Below, in pieces: positions 7,608-14,629 of a stretch of 16,800 bases of DNA. A program made the position numbers and the translations under genes. Position 1 is the first letter of the stretch, and each line of letters begins with the position of its first letter. The stretch lies in the NCBI GenBank assembly GCA_902406105.1, contig CABPCP010000061.1, positions 1 through 16,800 on the forward strand, in the 5' to 3' direction. The DNA is from an uncultured Mordavella sp. GTDB taxonomy: Bacteria > Bacillota > Clostridia > Lachnospirales > Lachnospiraceae. The notes below the pieces were generated by a model that was given only the letters and a program-made list of their open reading frames with translations, did no database searches and was not told where the DNA came from.

Positions 7608-7632
7608 TTTGAAGTATAAGAGTTCTGCCGTC

Positions 7633-7661
7633 TTGCCATCCGGCAGCGGCTGTGATATACT
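7633..7661 (+). promoter_or_regulatory. Strong promoter of the 7668-7964 leader
   Basis: TTGCCA (7633-7638), a 17-base spacer and TATACT (7656-7661) with an extended TG-A directly before the -10. The -35 lies in the loop of an inverted repeat CTGCCG/CGGCAG (7625-7646), which could be an operator. The next downstream intact gene begins almost 400 bases later. Confidence 0.65.
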
Positions 7662-7667
7662 GGGAAA

Positions 7668-7964
7668 AGCACGAAGAAAGGGAGGTGGCTTGATGACGGC
7701 TATTCGCTAATTATGAAGGACGATAATTTTTTTCTCATCTGAAAATGTTTATGATGAGTATTTTGTTGTACCTATTTGCGGATAGATTCATCAGGCTGGC
7801 TTTTTAAGGCGGTTTTATTTGTCTTGTTTTAAAAAGGAAGGGGCTTATTTTGTGCCGGAAAGAGTCCGGTTATCTGTTTTGGCGGACGGAAGCTTCTTGC
7901 GGGCAGATTTAATCATAAGCGGTAGGTATGCGGATTACTCAGAAGACTGGGTGATCCGTTTTTT
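7668..7964 (+). ncRNA. Candidate terminated leader RNA
   Basis: A strong promoter and a good intrinsic terminator define a predicted transcript of about 300 nt in the 435-base gap before the RNHCP genes. It begins with GGGAGG (7680-7685) and a tiny ORF TTG-ATG-ACG-GCT-ATT-CGC-TAA (7690-7710). It also contains a GC hairpin CCGGA/TCCGG (7856-7870). No known riboswitch or RNA family is recognised. It could be a free small RNA or an attenuator leader for the zinc-ribbon genes. The existence of an RNA is inferred from the signals only. Confidence 0.35.
7931..7964 (+). terminator. Intrinsic terminator or attenuator before the RNHCP genes
   Basis: CGGATTACTCAG (7931-7942) pairs with CTGGGTGATCCG (7947-7958) over 12 bp including two G-U pairs, with an AAGA loop, and is followed by TTTTTT. 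It lies 79 bases upstream of the first RNHCP start, with no convincing promoter between. Confidence 0.75.
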
Positions 7965-8042
7965 GTTGTGTGGAATTATACACTTTGTTGTCGTCCGATC
8001 GAGAATTTTAATGAGAAATTTGATGAAAAGGAGAGAAAGAAC

Positions 8043-8432
8043 ATGAAAGAAGAGAAACAGCAGGAGAAATGTCTTTATTGCGGCTGGACTTCTGACATGG
8101 ACGGCAGGAAAGGAGAATGGGAGCACTGTCCCAACTGCCTGGCGTCCATCCACAAAGAGAGAGCCGACGGCATCGAATGTGGGGGAATCTTAGAGGCGGT
8201 AGGCGTCTGGGTGAAAGGGGACGATAAGTGGGAGATCGTCCAAAGATGCCAGTTCTGCGGGGAAATGAAGACCACAAGAGTTACCGAATATGACAATCGG
8301 ATCAAGCTGCTGTCCATTGCAGCAAAGCCCCTGTCCTCCCCGCCGTTTCCGATCGAAAAGATGGAGGAACTGACCCGGATCATGGGCGGACAGGGAAAAA
8401 TAGGAGGAAGACACAATGAACAGAGAAAATAA
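8043..8432 (+). CDS. RNHCP-type zinc-ribbon protein, divergent
   Basis: A 129-residue cytoplasmic protein with paired cysteines expected to bind zinc: C10-x2-C13, C29-x2-C32, C46 and C69-x2-C72. The segment EHCPNCLASIH and the later GVWVKGDDKWEIVQRC align with the RNHCP domain of the next gene (HRNHCPNCLYSIH; GVWVRKNGEWAIIHRC), but the RN of the name-giving motif is replaced by WE. ATG 8043 is preceded by AAGGAG (8028-8033). The open frame extends upstream but has no better start. Its 3' end overlaps the next gene by 17 bases, so the two are almost certainly translated together. RNHCP proteins have no established function; nucleic-acid binding is a guess from the zinc ribbon. Confidence 0.75.
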   Translation: MKEEKQQEKCLYCGWTSDMDGRKGEWEHCPNCLASIHKERADGIECGGILEAVGVWVKGDDKWEIVQRCQFCGEMKTTRVTEYDNRIKLLSIAAKPLSSPPFPIEKMEELTRIMGGQGKIGGRHNEQRK

Positions 8433-8823
8433 AAAGAGAAAATACGATAAGAAATATTACCGGACCCATCCCTGCACAGACGCGTTTACCTGCAAAGTCT
8501 GCGGATGGCCGGTGGTCTCGGCGGGAGCGGGCAGCAGTCACAGGAACCACTGTCCTAACTGTCTGTACAGCATCCATCTGGACAACGAGCCGGGAGACCG
8601 CTCTTCCCAATGTCATGGCCGTATGGAACCCATCGGCGTCTGGGTCAGGAAAAATGGAGAGTGGGCCATCATCCACCGCTGCAGGACTTGCGGGAAGATC
8701 AGCTCAAACCGCATCGCGGCGGACGACAATCCGATGAAACTGATGGCCCTTGCCATGCGGCCATTTGGAAGTCCTATGGTTTCTCAGTCAGATGTAAAAA
8801 GCCTGACGCATACGATGGAGTAA
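8416..8823 (+). CDS. RNHCP domain protein
   Basis: A 135-residue protein with the complete RNHCP signature: C26-x2-C29, RNHCPNCLYSIHLD at 43-56, PGDR, C66, GRMEPIGVWV and C89-x2-C92. The spacing predicts zinc-binding knuckles. The N-terminal 20 residues are basic (NKKRKYDKKYYR). ATG 8416 has AGGAGG (8402-8407) at 8-base spacing and lies inside the end of the previous gene. After the zinc region both paralogues share a tail (DDNPMKLMALAMRPFGSP here, YDNRIKLLSIAAKPLSSP in the first), so they arose by duplication. Role unknown. Confidence 0.85.
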   Translation: MNRENKKRKYDKKYYRTHPCTDAFTCKVCGWPVVSAGAGSSHRNHCPNCLYSIHLDNEPGDRSSQCHGRMEPIGVWVRKNGEWAIIHRCRTCGKISSNRIAADDNPMKLMALAMRPFGSPMVSQSDVKSLTHTME

Positions 8824-8854
8824 GACTGAAAAAACCATAGATCCTACAGGATCT

Positions 8855-8897
8855 ACTCCCAGTTGACAGATTGGAAAAGCCGCTGTAGACTGGGAGT
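8855..8897 (+). promoter_or_regulatory. Promoter embedded in a large inverted repeat
   Basis: TTGACA (8863-8868), a 17-base spacer and TAGACT (8886-8891) form a good sigma-A-type promoter. The arms ACTCCCAGT (8855-8863) and ACTGGGAGT (8889-8897) are perfect inverted repeats that run into the -35 and -10, with inner ACAG/CTGT (8866-8869 and 8883-8886) extending the dyad. A second small dyad, TGGGA-ATA-TCCCA, lies at 8907-8919. It should drive the HD / alcohol dehydrogenase / reductase operon, and the repeats look like operator sites. Confidence 0.6.
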
Positions 8898-8942
8898 ATC
8901 GTAGTGTGGGAATATCCCATGAAAGACAGGAGGAAGTATGAA

Positions 8943-9536
8943 ATGACAAGTAATCTGACCAGAGAAGAAGCGCTGGAACTGTTGAAACAATATAACCAGG
9001 AGCCGTTCCACATTCAGCATGGCCTGACGGTAGAAAAGACCATGCGGTGGTTTGCCAATGAGCTGGGCTATGGGGATGAGGCGGATTACTGGTCGATCAC
9101 AGGCCTTTTGCATGACATTGATTTTGAACAATATCCAGAAGAACACTGCCGGAAAGCGCCGGAGCTGCTGCAAAAGGCAGGCGTGGGCGAGGATATGATC
9201 CACTCCGTCTGCTCCCATGGATATGGGATCTGCTGCGACGTGGAACCGGAACATGAAATGGAGAAGGTGCTGTTTGCGGTAGATGAGCTGACCGGGCTGA
9301 TCGGAGCCGCCGCTCTTATGCGTCCTTCTAAAAGTGTGATGGATATGGAAGTGTCCAGCATCAAGAAGAAGTTTAAAGATAAGCGGTTCGCGGCCGGCTG
9401 CTCCAGAGATACGATCCGCGAGGGAGCAGAACGGCTTGGCTGGGAACTAAACGATCTGTTTGAAAAGACGCTCCGCGCTATGCAGTCCTGTGAGGAAGAG
9501 ATCCGGGAAGAAATGGAACAGGTCTCCCAGAGATAG
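8943..9536 (+). CDS. HD-domain metal-dependent hydrolase-like protein
   Basis: A 197-residue soluble protein of the HD superfamily, whose members are mostly phosphohydrolases acting on nucleotides. The expected metal ligands are visible: H26 (IQHGLTVEKTMRW), H57-D58 in GLLHDIDFEQYPEEH, H92 in SVCSHGYG, and D114 in FAVDELTGLI. ATG 8943 has AGGAGG (8928-8933) at 9-base spacing; in-frame GTG 8904 and ATG 8919 lie inside operator-like sequence and have no ribosome site. It is the first gene of a tight operon with a zinc alcohol dehydrogenase (25 bases on) and an aldo/keto reductase. The substrate is unknown, and the link to the dehydrogenases is positional only. Confidence 0.8.
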   Translation: MTSNLTREEALELLKQYNQEPFHIQHGLTVEKTMRWFANELGYGDEADYWSITGLLHDIDFEQYPEEHCRKAPELLQKAGVGEDMIHSVCSHGYGICCDVEPEHEMEKVLFAVDELTGLIGAAALMRPSKSVMDMEVSSIKKKFKDKRFAAGCSRDTIREGAERLGWELNDLFEKTLRAMQSCEEEIREEMEQVSQR

Positions 9537-9561
9537 AGGATAAGGAAGGGATACATAATCT

Positions 9562-10620
9562 ATGAAAGCGGTTGTATATCAGGGAGAGGGCCGGATCGCC
9601 CTGGAAGAACGGCCAATCCCCAAGATCCAGGATGAAAAAGACGCAATTGTGGAAGTAACGCTGACAACCATCTGTTCCAGTGATATCCACATCAAGCACG
9701 GCGCGGTGCCAAAGGCTGTGCCGGGAACAATACTTGGGCATGAATTTGTGGGGAAAGTGATCCAGACTGGAAGAGACGTCAAGAAAGTGAAACCGGGAGA
9801 CCGGGTTTCTGTAAATGTAGAAACCTTCTGCGGAGAGTGTTTTTTCTGCAAGCGGGGATTTGTAAACAACTGTACGGACAAGCAGGGAGGATGGGCCTTA
9901 GGGTGCCGCATTGACGGCGGCCAGGCAGAATATGCCAGGATTCCTTTTGCGGACAATGGACTTACGATCATTCCTGACAATGTGACGGACGAACAGGCGC
10001 TTTTCCAGGGAGATATCCTTTCTACCGGATTCTGGGCGGCCAAGATCGGAGAGATCCGTCCAGGCGATACCATAGCAGTCATAGGGGCAGGCCCAACAGG
10101 ACTTTGCACCATGCTTTGCGCCCGCTTATATACGCCTGCCAGGATCATTGCCATAGACGTGGAGCAAGACCGTCTGAGCCTGGCCAGGGAAAAAGGGCTG
10201 GCAGATATTACGCTGGTTCCGGGGAAGGATCCGATTCCGGAGAAGATCCTCTCACTTACCGGCGGAAGAGGGGCGGACGTAGTGTTTGAGGCGGCCGGCG
10301 GAAGGGATACCTTTCAGACGGCCTGGCAGATCGCGCGCGCCAATGCGGTTGTGGTGATCGTTGCCATGTACGAAGAGCCCCAGATCCTGCCGCTGCCCCA
10401 GATGTATGGAAAGAATCTCATTTTCAAGACCGGCGGCGTAGACGGCGGCTTCTGCCAGGAGATCATGGATCTTACAGCCTGCGGGCGGCTGGACGCCAGT
10501 TTCTTGATCACCCACCGCTGTGATCTGGAACATATCATGGAGGCTTATCAGGTTTTTGAAGAGAAAAAGGATCATGTGATTAAGTACGCTGTAATGCCCC
10601 ATGGAGCAAAAAACGTTTAG
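9562..10620 (+). CDS. Zinc-dependent alcohol dehydrogenase (MDR family)
   Basis: A 352-residue medium-chain dehydrogenase expected to interconvert an alcohol and its aldehyde or ketone with NAD(P). Catalytic zinc ligands are visible as C38, H60-E61 in GHEF, and D151 in GDILSTG. The structural zinc lobe is complete (C90, C93, C96, C104). The nucleotide-binding loop is GAGPTG at 175-180, and D199 at the end of the next strand (IIAIDVEQ) favours NAD over NADP. The set resembles the secondary-alcohol / threonine dehydrogenase branch; substrate cannot be assigned. ATG 9562 has AAGGAAGGG (9543-9551). It is the second gene of the operon beginning at 8943. Confidence 0.88.
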   Translation: MKAVVYQGEGRIALEERPIPKIQDEKDAIVEVTLTTICSSDIHIKHGAVPKAVPGTILGHEFVGKVIQTGRDVKKVKPGDRVSVNVETFCGECFFCKRGFVNNCTDKQGGWALGCRIDGGQAEYARIPFADNGLTIIPDNVTDEQALFQGDILSTGFWAAKIGEIRPGDTIAVIGAGPTGLCTMLCARLYTPARIIAIDVEQDRLSLAREKGLADITLVPGKDPIPEKILSLTGGRGADVVFEAAGGRDTFQTAWQIARANAVVVIVAMYEEPQILPLPQMYGKNLIFKTGGVDGGFCQEIMDLTACGRLDASFLITHRCDLEHIMEAYQVFEEKKDHVIKYAVMPHGAKNV

Positions 10621-10638
10621 AATCAAAGGAGGAATATG

Positions 10639-11655
10639 ATGGACAAAGTAATCTTGGGAAAGACAGGGATTGAAGTAAATAAAAATGGATTCGGCGCGCT
10701 CCCGATCCAGAGGATCAGCAAAAAGGACGCCGTATATCTGCTGCAGAAGGCATTTTACCACGGAATCAATTATTTTGATACGGCAAGAGCGTATTCGGAC
10801 AGTGAGGAGAAGCTGGGCGCCGCGTTTGCCTATATCCGGGAACGGATCATCATCAGCACAAAGACGGCGGCCTCAGATGCGGAAGGGTTCTGGAAAGACC
10901 TGGAGGAAAGCCTGCGCACTTTGGGGACGGATTATATCGAAATCTATCAGTTACATAACCCGGCGGTCTGTCCAAAACCGGGAGATGGTTCCGGTTTATA
11001 TGAGGCAATGCTGGAAGCGAAGGAGCAGGGGAAGATCCGACACATCGGGATCACCAACCACCGGCTGGCTGCAGCGGAGGAAGCCATTCGTTCTGGGCTC
11101 TATGAAACCTTGCAGTTTCCTTTTTCTTACCTTGCCTCCGAGAATGACCGGAAATTAGCGGAAGCCTGCCATGAAGCAGGCATGGGATTTATCGCCATGA
11201 AGGGCCTGGCGGGAGGATTGATCCACAATTCTGCCTGCGCTTACGCCTATCTGTCACAGCCTTGTTTTGACTATGTGGAGCCTATCTGGGGAGTGCAGAA
11301 AGAGCAGGAACTGGATGAATTTCTGGCTTATCAGGAGAAACCGCCTGTATTGGATGAGGAACTGCTTGCGGAGATACGCAAAGACCAGGGGCAGTTATCC
11401 GGGGATTTCTGCCGGGGCTGTGGATACTGTATGCCTTGTCCCGCCGGAATCCGGATCAACGACTGCGCAAGAATGAGCCTGATGCTAAGAAGAGCGCCGC
11501 AGCAGGCCTGGCTTTCCGAGATGTGGCAGGAAGAAATGAAGAAGATCGAAGGCTGTCTCCACTGCGGACAGTGTAAGGAAAAATGTCCTTATGGGCTGGA
11601 CACGCCGGAACTTCTGTCCAAAAACTATGAGGACTACAAGACATTTTTGAAATAG
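10639..11655 (+). CDS. Aldo/keto reductase with C-terminal ferredoxin-like domain
   Basis: A 338-residue protein. Residues 1-255 form an AKR barrel with the full catalytic set D47, Y52, K75 and H106 (FDTARAY, STKT, YQLHNP). The C-terminal part carries two cysteine groups: C258, C261, C264, C267, C276, and C306, C309, C312, C316 with the classic C-x2-C-x2-C-x3-C-P. This predicts [4Fe-4S] clusters, so the protein may link carbonyl reduction to an electron carrier. This architecture is common in anaerobic Firmicutes. ATG 10636 lies only 3 bases from AAGGAGG (10626-10632), so ATG 10639 (spacing 6) is the likelier start. It is 18 bases after the dehydrogenase gene, and a terminator follows at 11681. 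Confidence 0.85.
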   Translation: MDKVILGKTGIEVNKNGFGALPIQRISKKDAVYLLQKAFYHGINYFDTARAYSDSEEKLGAAFAYIRERIIISTKTAASDAEGFWKDLEESLRTLGTDYIEIYQLHNPAVCPKPGDGSGLYEAMLEAKEQGKIRHIGITNHRLAAAEEAIRSGLYETLQFPFSYLASENDRKLAEACHEAGMGFIAMKGLAGGLIHNSACAYAYLSQPCFDYVEPIWGVQKEQELDEFLAYQEKPPVLDEELLAEIRKDQGQLSGDFCRGCGYCMPCPAGIRINDCARMSLMLRRAPQQAWLSEMWQEEMKKIEGCLHCGQCKEKCPYGLDTPELLSKNYEDYKTFLK

Positions 11656-11675
11656 GCAGAATTTTCAAGCAGACG

Positions 11676-11710
11676 AAAAATCTCTGCCGTTCCCGAAGGA
11701 ACGGCAGAGA
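11676..11710. terminator. Strong, probably bidirectional terminator
   Basis: TCTCTGCCGTTCC (11681-11693) and GGAACGGCAGAGA (11698-11710) form a perfect 13-bp stem with a CGAA tetraloop. AAAAA directly before the stem gives a T-tract on the minus strand; on the plus strand the tail is a weaker CCATCATATTTT. It closes the HD / dehydrogenase / reductase operon. Confidence 0.8.
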
Positions 11711-11753
11711 CCATCATATTTTAAAATATCTGGAGTTTTTGTTTTGGAAACAA

Positions 11754-11792
11754 TTCATCGGGGGATGAAATGTTTTTGCTTCCGCTTATAAT
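11754..11792 (+). promoter_or_regulatory. Possible pucR promoter with dyad at -35
   Basis: TATAAT at 11787-11792 is a perfect -10, but the -35 position holds the right arm of an inverted repeat, TTCATC-GGGG-GATGAA (11754-11769). A consensus -10 with a dyad in place of the -35 suggests a promoter that needs a bound activator, possibly autoregulation. This is inference; the rest of the 184-base gap (11711-11894) is AT-rich without other clear signals. Confidence 0.35.
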
Positions 11793-11894
11793 ATAACATG
11801 TCCAAAGTAAACTGCATATGTTTATAGCTGACAGAAATTTTCCAAAAAAATGTTCTAAGGGGTCAACAAAAGCAAAAGATCAGGAGAGGCAGAA

Positions 11895-13070
11895 ATGGCA
11901 GTTGAGTTAAGCAAATTATACAGAGAGATTTATGCAGATTATGATGTGGAGCTTCTGACGTCAGGATGTTTTGGAAAAAAGATCAGTTGGGTGCATATCA
12001 TGGAAAGACAGGATTTCGCTTATCTTCTCCATGGAGATGAGCTGATCTTCAACTCGGGCTTAAACTATGAGTCTGAAGAAGGGCTGCGGGAATTTATTGA
12101 CGCGCTGCTCCAGGTCCATGCGGGAGGGCTTGTGGTTGCCAAGCAGGAGAAGCTTTTTACCAAAGAGATCATCCAATACTGCAATAAAATGCAGTTTCCT
12201 TTGTTCAGCGCAAGCTGGGAGACTTCCTATATCGATATCATGCACCGGTTTTCTGAGATCATCATCAGCGATGAGCGAAACGAGACAAATCTGATCGCCG
12301 CCTTAAAAAACGCCATCTATTACCCTGAAGATGATAAGCTGTATCAGAATCATTTTGAAAGGAATGGGTATTTTCAAAATATGCCCTATATCATAACGGT
12401 GTTTGGGTGCGGCAAAGGAAAAAAAAACGAAGAAGACTGGAACCGGATGGAGAAATTTCTCCATAACATCTTTCCTAAGAGCCTGCTGTTCCAAGAACAG
12501 GACATGCAGGTCTTCCTGACGGAAGGATATGAACATGACCAGGTAGAGGAAGGGATCCGGCTACTGTTGGAGAAGGAAGGAGATATCTGCGCTGGAGAAG
12601 GAACGGTAGAACGGCAGCTCCAGGAAATCCACCATTCCTACGAGACGGCGGTTACCGCCTATGGGCTGGCTGGAACAGTGATCCCACAGGCTCTTGCTCG
12701 GTACGAAGAACTGGGCGTCTATCAGATCCTGGCTGATCGAAAAGAAGCTTGGATCTATCCGGAATTTGTGGAGAAAACCTTGGGTAAGCTGATCGAATAT
12801 GACCGGGAAAATCATACCGGGTATATAGAATTGCTGGAGTCATTCTTTGACAATGAATGTAATATCGCCCGGACGGCCTCCGCCCTTTACTTTCACCGAA
12901 ATACTTTGAAATATAAGCTGAGCGCCATCAAAGATATTCTGGGATACGAGATCACGGAAAACCGGCATCGGGTCAATATCATGCTGTCACTTGCGCTTCT
13001 GCGCATGCAGGCTGCAGAAACAGAGATGATCCGGATTCCAAGGCGGGAAGATTGCGGCAAAAACAGTTGA
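11895..13070 (+). CDS. PucR-family transcriptional regulator
   Basis: A 391-residue cytoplasmic DNA-binding protein. The N-terminal 120 residues fit the PucR N-terminal sensor domain (DVELLTSGCFGKKISWVHIM, ELIFNSG). The C-terminus has the PucR-type helix-turn-helix at about 313-375: LLESFFDNECNIARTASAL, then FHRNTLKYKLSAIKDILG, a near-perfect match to that family's H-x-N-T-L-x-Y-R/K pattern. ATG 11895 has GGAGAGG (11883-11889) just upstream. PucR-type proteins control catabolic genes, usually next to themselves, in response to a substrate or metabolite. Here it lies between an alcohol dehydrogenase / reductase operon and an iron alcohol dehydrogenase, so these are its likely targets; that is inferred from position. 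Its stop codon overlaps the -35 of the next promoter. Confidence 0.88.
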   Translation: MAVELSKLYREIYADYDVELLTSGCFGKKISWVHIMERQDFAYLLHGDELIFNSGLNYESEEGLREFIDALLQVHAGGLVVAKQEKLFTKEIIQYCNKMQFPLFSASWETSYIDIMHRFSEIIISDERNETNLIAALKNAIYYPEDDKLYQNHFERNGYFQNMPYIITVFGCGKGKKNEEDWNRMEKFLHNIFPKSLLFQEQDMQVFLTEGYEHDQVEEGIRLLLEKEGDICAGEGTVERQLQEIHHSYETAVTAYGLAGTVIPQALARYEELGVYQILADRKEAWIYPEFVEKTLGKLIEYDRENHTGYIELLESFFDNECNIARTASALYFHRNTLKYKLSAIKDILGYEITENRHRVNIMLSLALLRMQAAETEMIRIPRREDCGKNS

Positions 13071-13096
13071 CAATCCGGAGGAATGGTATCTATAAT
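13067..13096 (+). promoter_or_regulatory. Consensus -35/-10 promoter
   Basis: TTGACA (13067-13072) and TATAAT (13091-13096) are both perfect consensus hexamers with an 18-base spacer. The -35 overlaps the TGA stop of pucR. The predicted start is near 13103, so the transcript reads directly into the hairpin at 13127. Confidence 0.8.
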
Positions 13097-13126
13097 AAAA
13101 TCGTTAAGGAAATATCGAAAAGCAAT

Positions 13127-13163
13127 GGAGCTGTGGAATAATTTGATTCCCGGCTCCTTTTTT
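13127..13163 (+). terminator. Intrinsic terminator / attenuator before the Fe-ADH gene
   Basis: Outer stem GGAGC/GCTCC (13127-13131, 13153-13157) and inner stem GGAAT/ATTCC (13135-13139, 13146-13150) are followed by T6 (13158-13163). It may simply end pucR, but it lies about 60 bases downstream of a consensus promoter and 24 bases before the dehydrogenase start, as an attenuator would. The interrupted stem is less stable than the other terminators here, which suits a regulated site. Confidence 0.65.
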
Positions 13164-13186
13164 CGGTGAGACAGGAGGAATCACTT

Positions 13187-14344
13187 ATGAAAAACGACTT
13201 TTGCTATCATCTGCCGGTTAATCTGATCTTTGGGCCGGGGAAGATAGAAACCCTGGGAAAAGAAGCCGCCAAATACGGCGATAAGGTGATGATCGTTACC
13301 GGACGCGGGAGCGCAAAACGGTCAGGGCTGCTGGATCGGGCGAAAAAACTCTTGCAGGCAGAAGGGCTGCAGGTTTTTGTCTTTGATGAAGCACAGTCCA
13401 ATCCCTTAGCTTCCACAGCTATGCGCGGGGCGAAAAAAGCGCGGGAAGAAGGATGTCAGGCGGTCATCGGTCTGGGCGGCGGAAGTATTATGGACTGCAG
13501 TAAAGCAATTGCCTTTGGGGCCTGCAATGAAGGGCCGATTTTTGACTATATTTACGGGAAAAGGCAGGGGAACCGTGCGCTTCCCCTCATCCTGGCGCCC
13601 ACTACATGTGGGACCGGCAGCGAAGGAAACAGTTTTGCCGTTCTTACTGAGGATGAGACGAAAGACAAGAAATCTCTCAGAAATCCGGCGGTGATCGCAA
13701 AAGCTTCCATTATTGACCCGGAGCTTATGACCACAATGCCTGCTTCTGTACTGGCTGCCGTTGGATTTGACGCGCTGTGTCACTGTATGGAAGCCTATTT
13801 GAGCAAGGCCTGCGATCCGATCACAGAGGCGTTGGCGCTGGAAGGAATACGCTTAGTCGGGGAATATCTTCCGCAGATTTACAGACGAAAAGAAGAGGAC
13901 AGCGATACGCCTCCTGATCTGGAAGGATGGAGCGCTGTCACCTTAGCAAGTACCTATGGCGGAATGGTGATCTGCCAGGCAGGGGTGGCGGCGCCCCACG
14001 GTTTGGAACATCCGGCCAGCGGACTTCGCAATATTACACACGGGAGAGGACTTGCCGCGTTAACGCCTGTTGTTTATCGAAGAACGCTTCCGGAAGCGGC
14101 AGACAAATTTGCTGCGATCTCCCGCTGTCTTGGCGGAAGAGATGATTCTGACTGCGTAAATAAGATTGAGAATCTTCTGGACGTACTGAACCTTAAAACC
14201 AGCCTTTCCAGAGAAGGGATAGAGGCAGAAGATCTTGATTGGATGACAGAGAATGCTTTTAAAGTTTCGTTGGCAAGTCTCCAGAACCATCCTAAGACGT
14301 TTTCCAAAGAAGAGATAAGAGAAATTTACCAAGAAGCATTTTAA
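13187..14344 (+). CDS. Iron-containing alcohol dehydrogenase
   Basis: A 385-residue group III dehydrogenase, expected to interconvert an alcohol and aldehyde with NAD(P)H. The coenzyme loop GGGS (97-100) followed by D103 in GLGGGSIMDCSKAIAF is intact. Metal ligands align as D195 and H199 (VGFDALCHCMEAYLS), H271 (APHGLEHP) and H285 (NITHGRG); the 14-residue gap between the last two matches FucO-type enzymes. Length is normal. ATG 13187 has AGGAGG (13173-13178) at 8-base spacing. It follows pucR and its own promoter/hairpin, so it is probably controlled at that leader and perhaps by PucR. Substrate unknown; butanol-type and lactaldehyde reductases are the nearest textbook relatives. Confidence 0.9.
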   Translation: MKNDFCYHLPVNLIFGPGKIETLGKEAAKYGDKVMIVTGRGSAKRSGLLDRAKKLLQAEGLQVFVFDEAQSNPLASTAMRGAKKAREEGCQAVIGLGGGSIMDCSKAIAFGACNEGPIFDYIYGKRQGNRALPLILAPTTCGTGSEGNSFAVLTEDETKDKKSLRNPAVIAKASIIDPELMTTMPASVLAAVGFDALCHCMEAYLSKACDPITEALALEGIRLVGEYLPQIYRRKEEDSDTPPDLEGWSAVTLASTYGGMVICQAGVAAPHGLEHPASGLRNITHGRGLAALTPVVYRRTLPEAADKFAAISRCLGGRDDSDCVNKIENLLDVLNLKTSLSREGIEAEDLDWMTENAFKVSLASLQNHPKTFSKEEIREIYQEAF

Positions 14345-14447
14345 AGCAGGTACAGTTTTACCAGAATTTAAAGTTAGTCTAACAGAAGCGGAATATTTTC
14401 GTGCTATGGTCATATATAGAAGTATATTGACAGAAGGAGTTTTGCAG

Positions 14448-14591
14448 ATGCGAAGAGAAAAACGAAGCCGGAAAGAAATTCGCCGGGATCTGGTACGGAA
14501 TTATTCAACTATGGAATCAAAAGTAGATTCCAAAGCGAAAGAAATCTTTAAAAGAAAACCATACGCGACAGTAGGGACGGGGGATTTTTAA
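14448..14591 (+). CDS. Short basic ORF, possibly truncated
   Basis: A 47-residue highly basic peptide (MRREKRSRKEIRRDLVRNY at the start). ATG 14448 has AAGGAG (14434-14439) at about 8 bases, good enough for translation; an upstream in-frame ATG at 14406 has none. Its last six codons, including the stop, lie in the left half and centre of a perfect palindrome, so the natural C-terminus may have been replaced when that element arrived. No family recognised. The alternative is a non-functional fragment. Confidence 0.4.
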   Translation: MRREKRSRKEIRRDLVRNYSTMESKVDSKAKEIFKRKPYATVGTGDF

Positions 14592-14605
14592 AAATCCCCC
14601 GTCCC
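14574..14605. repeat. Perfect 32-bp palindrome, REP-like
   Basis: The left arm GGGACGGGGGATTTTT (14574-14589) is followed without gap by its exact reverse complement (14590-14605). The stem has ten G/C-rich outer pairs around an A/T centre. It has no T-tract on either side, so a simple terminator is a poor fit. A partial echo, CCCTGTCCCTTTTT, follows at 14618-14631. Similar GGGACGG hairpins recur in many Clostridia genomes as far as I recall. It sits between two convergent ORFs. Confidence 0.8.
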
Positions 14606-14629
14606 AAATTGAAAAAGCCCTGTCCCTTT

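Noticed and set aside
7852..8046. GTG ORF of 64 codons overlapping the RNHCP start by 4 bases
   Set aside because: It has a fair ribosome site, but it runs through the intrinsic terminator at 7931-7964 and its sequence has no domain character; kept as part of the leader instead.
9579..10154. 191-codon minus-strand open frame
   Set aside because: Antisense shadow of the zinc alcohol dehydrogenase, whose metal and coenzyme residues are intact.
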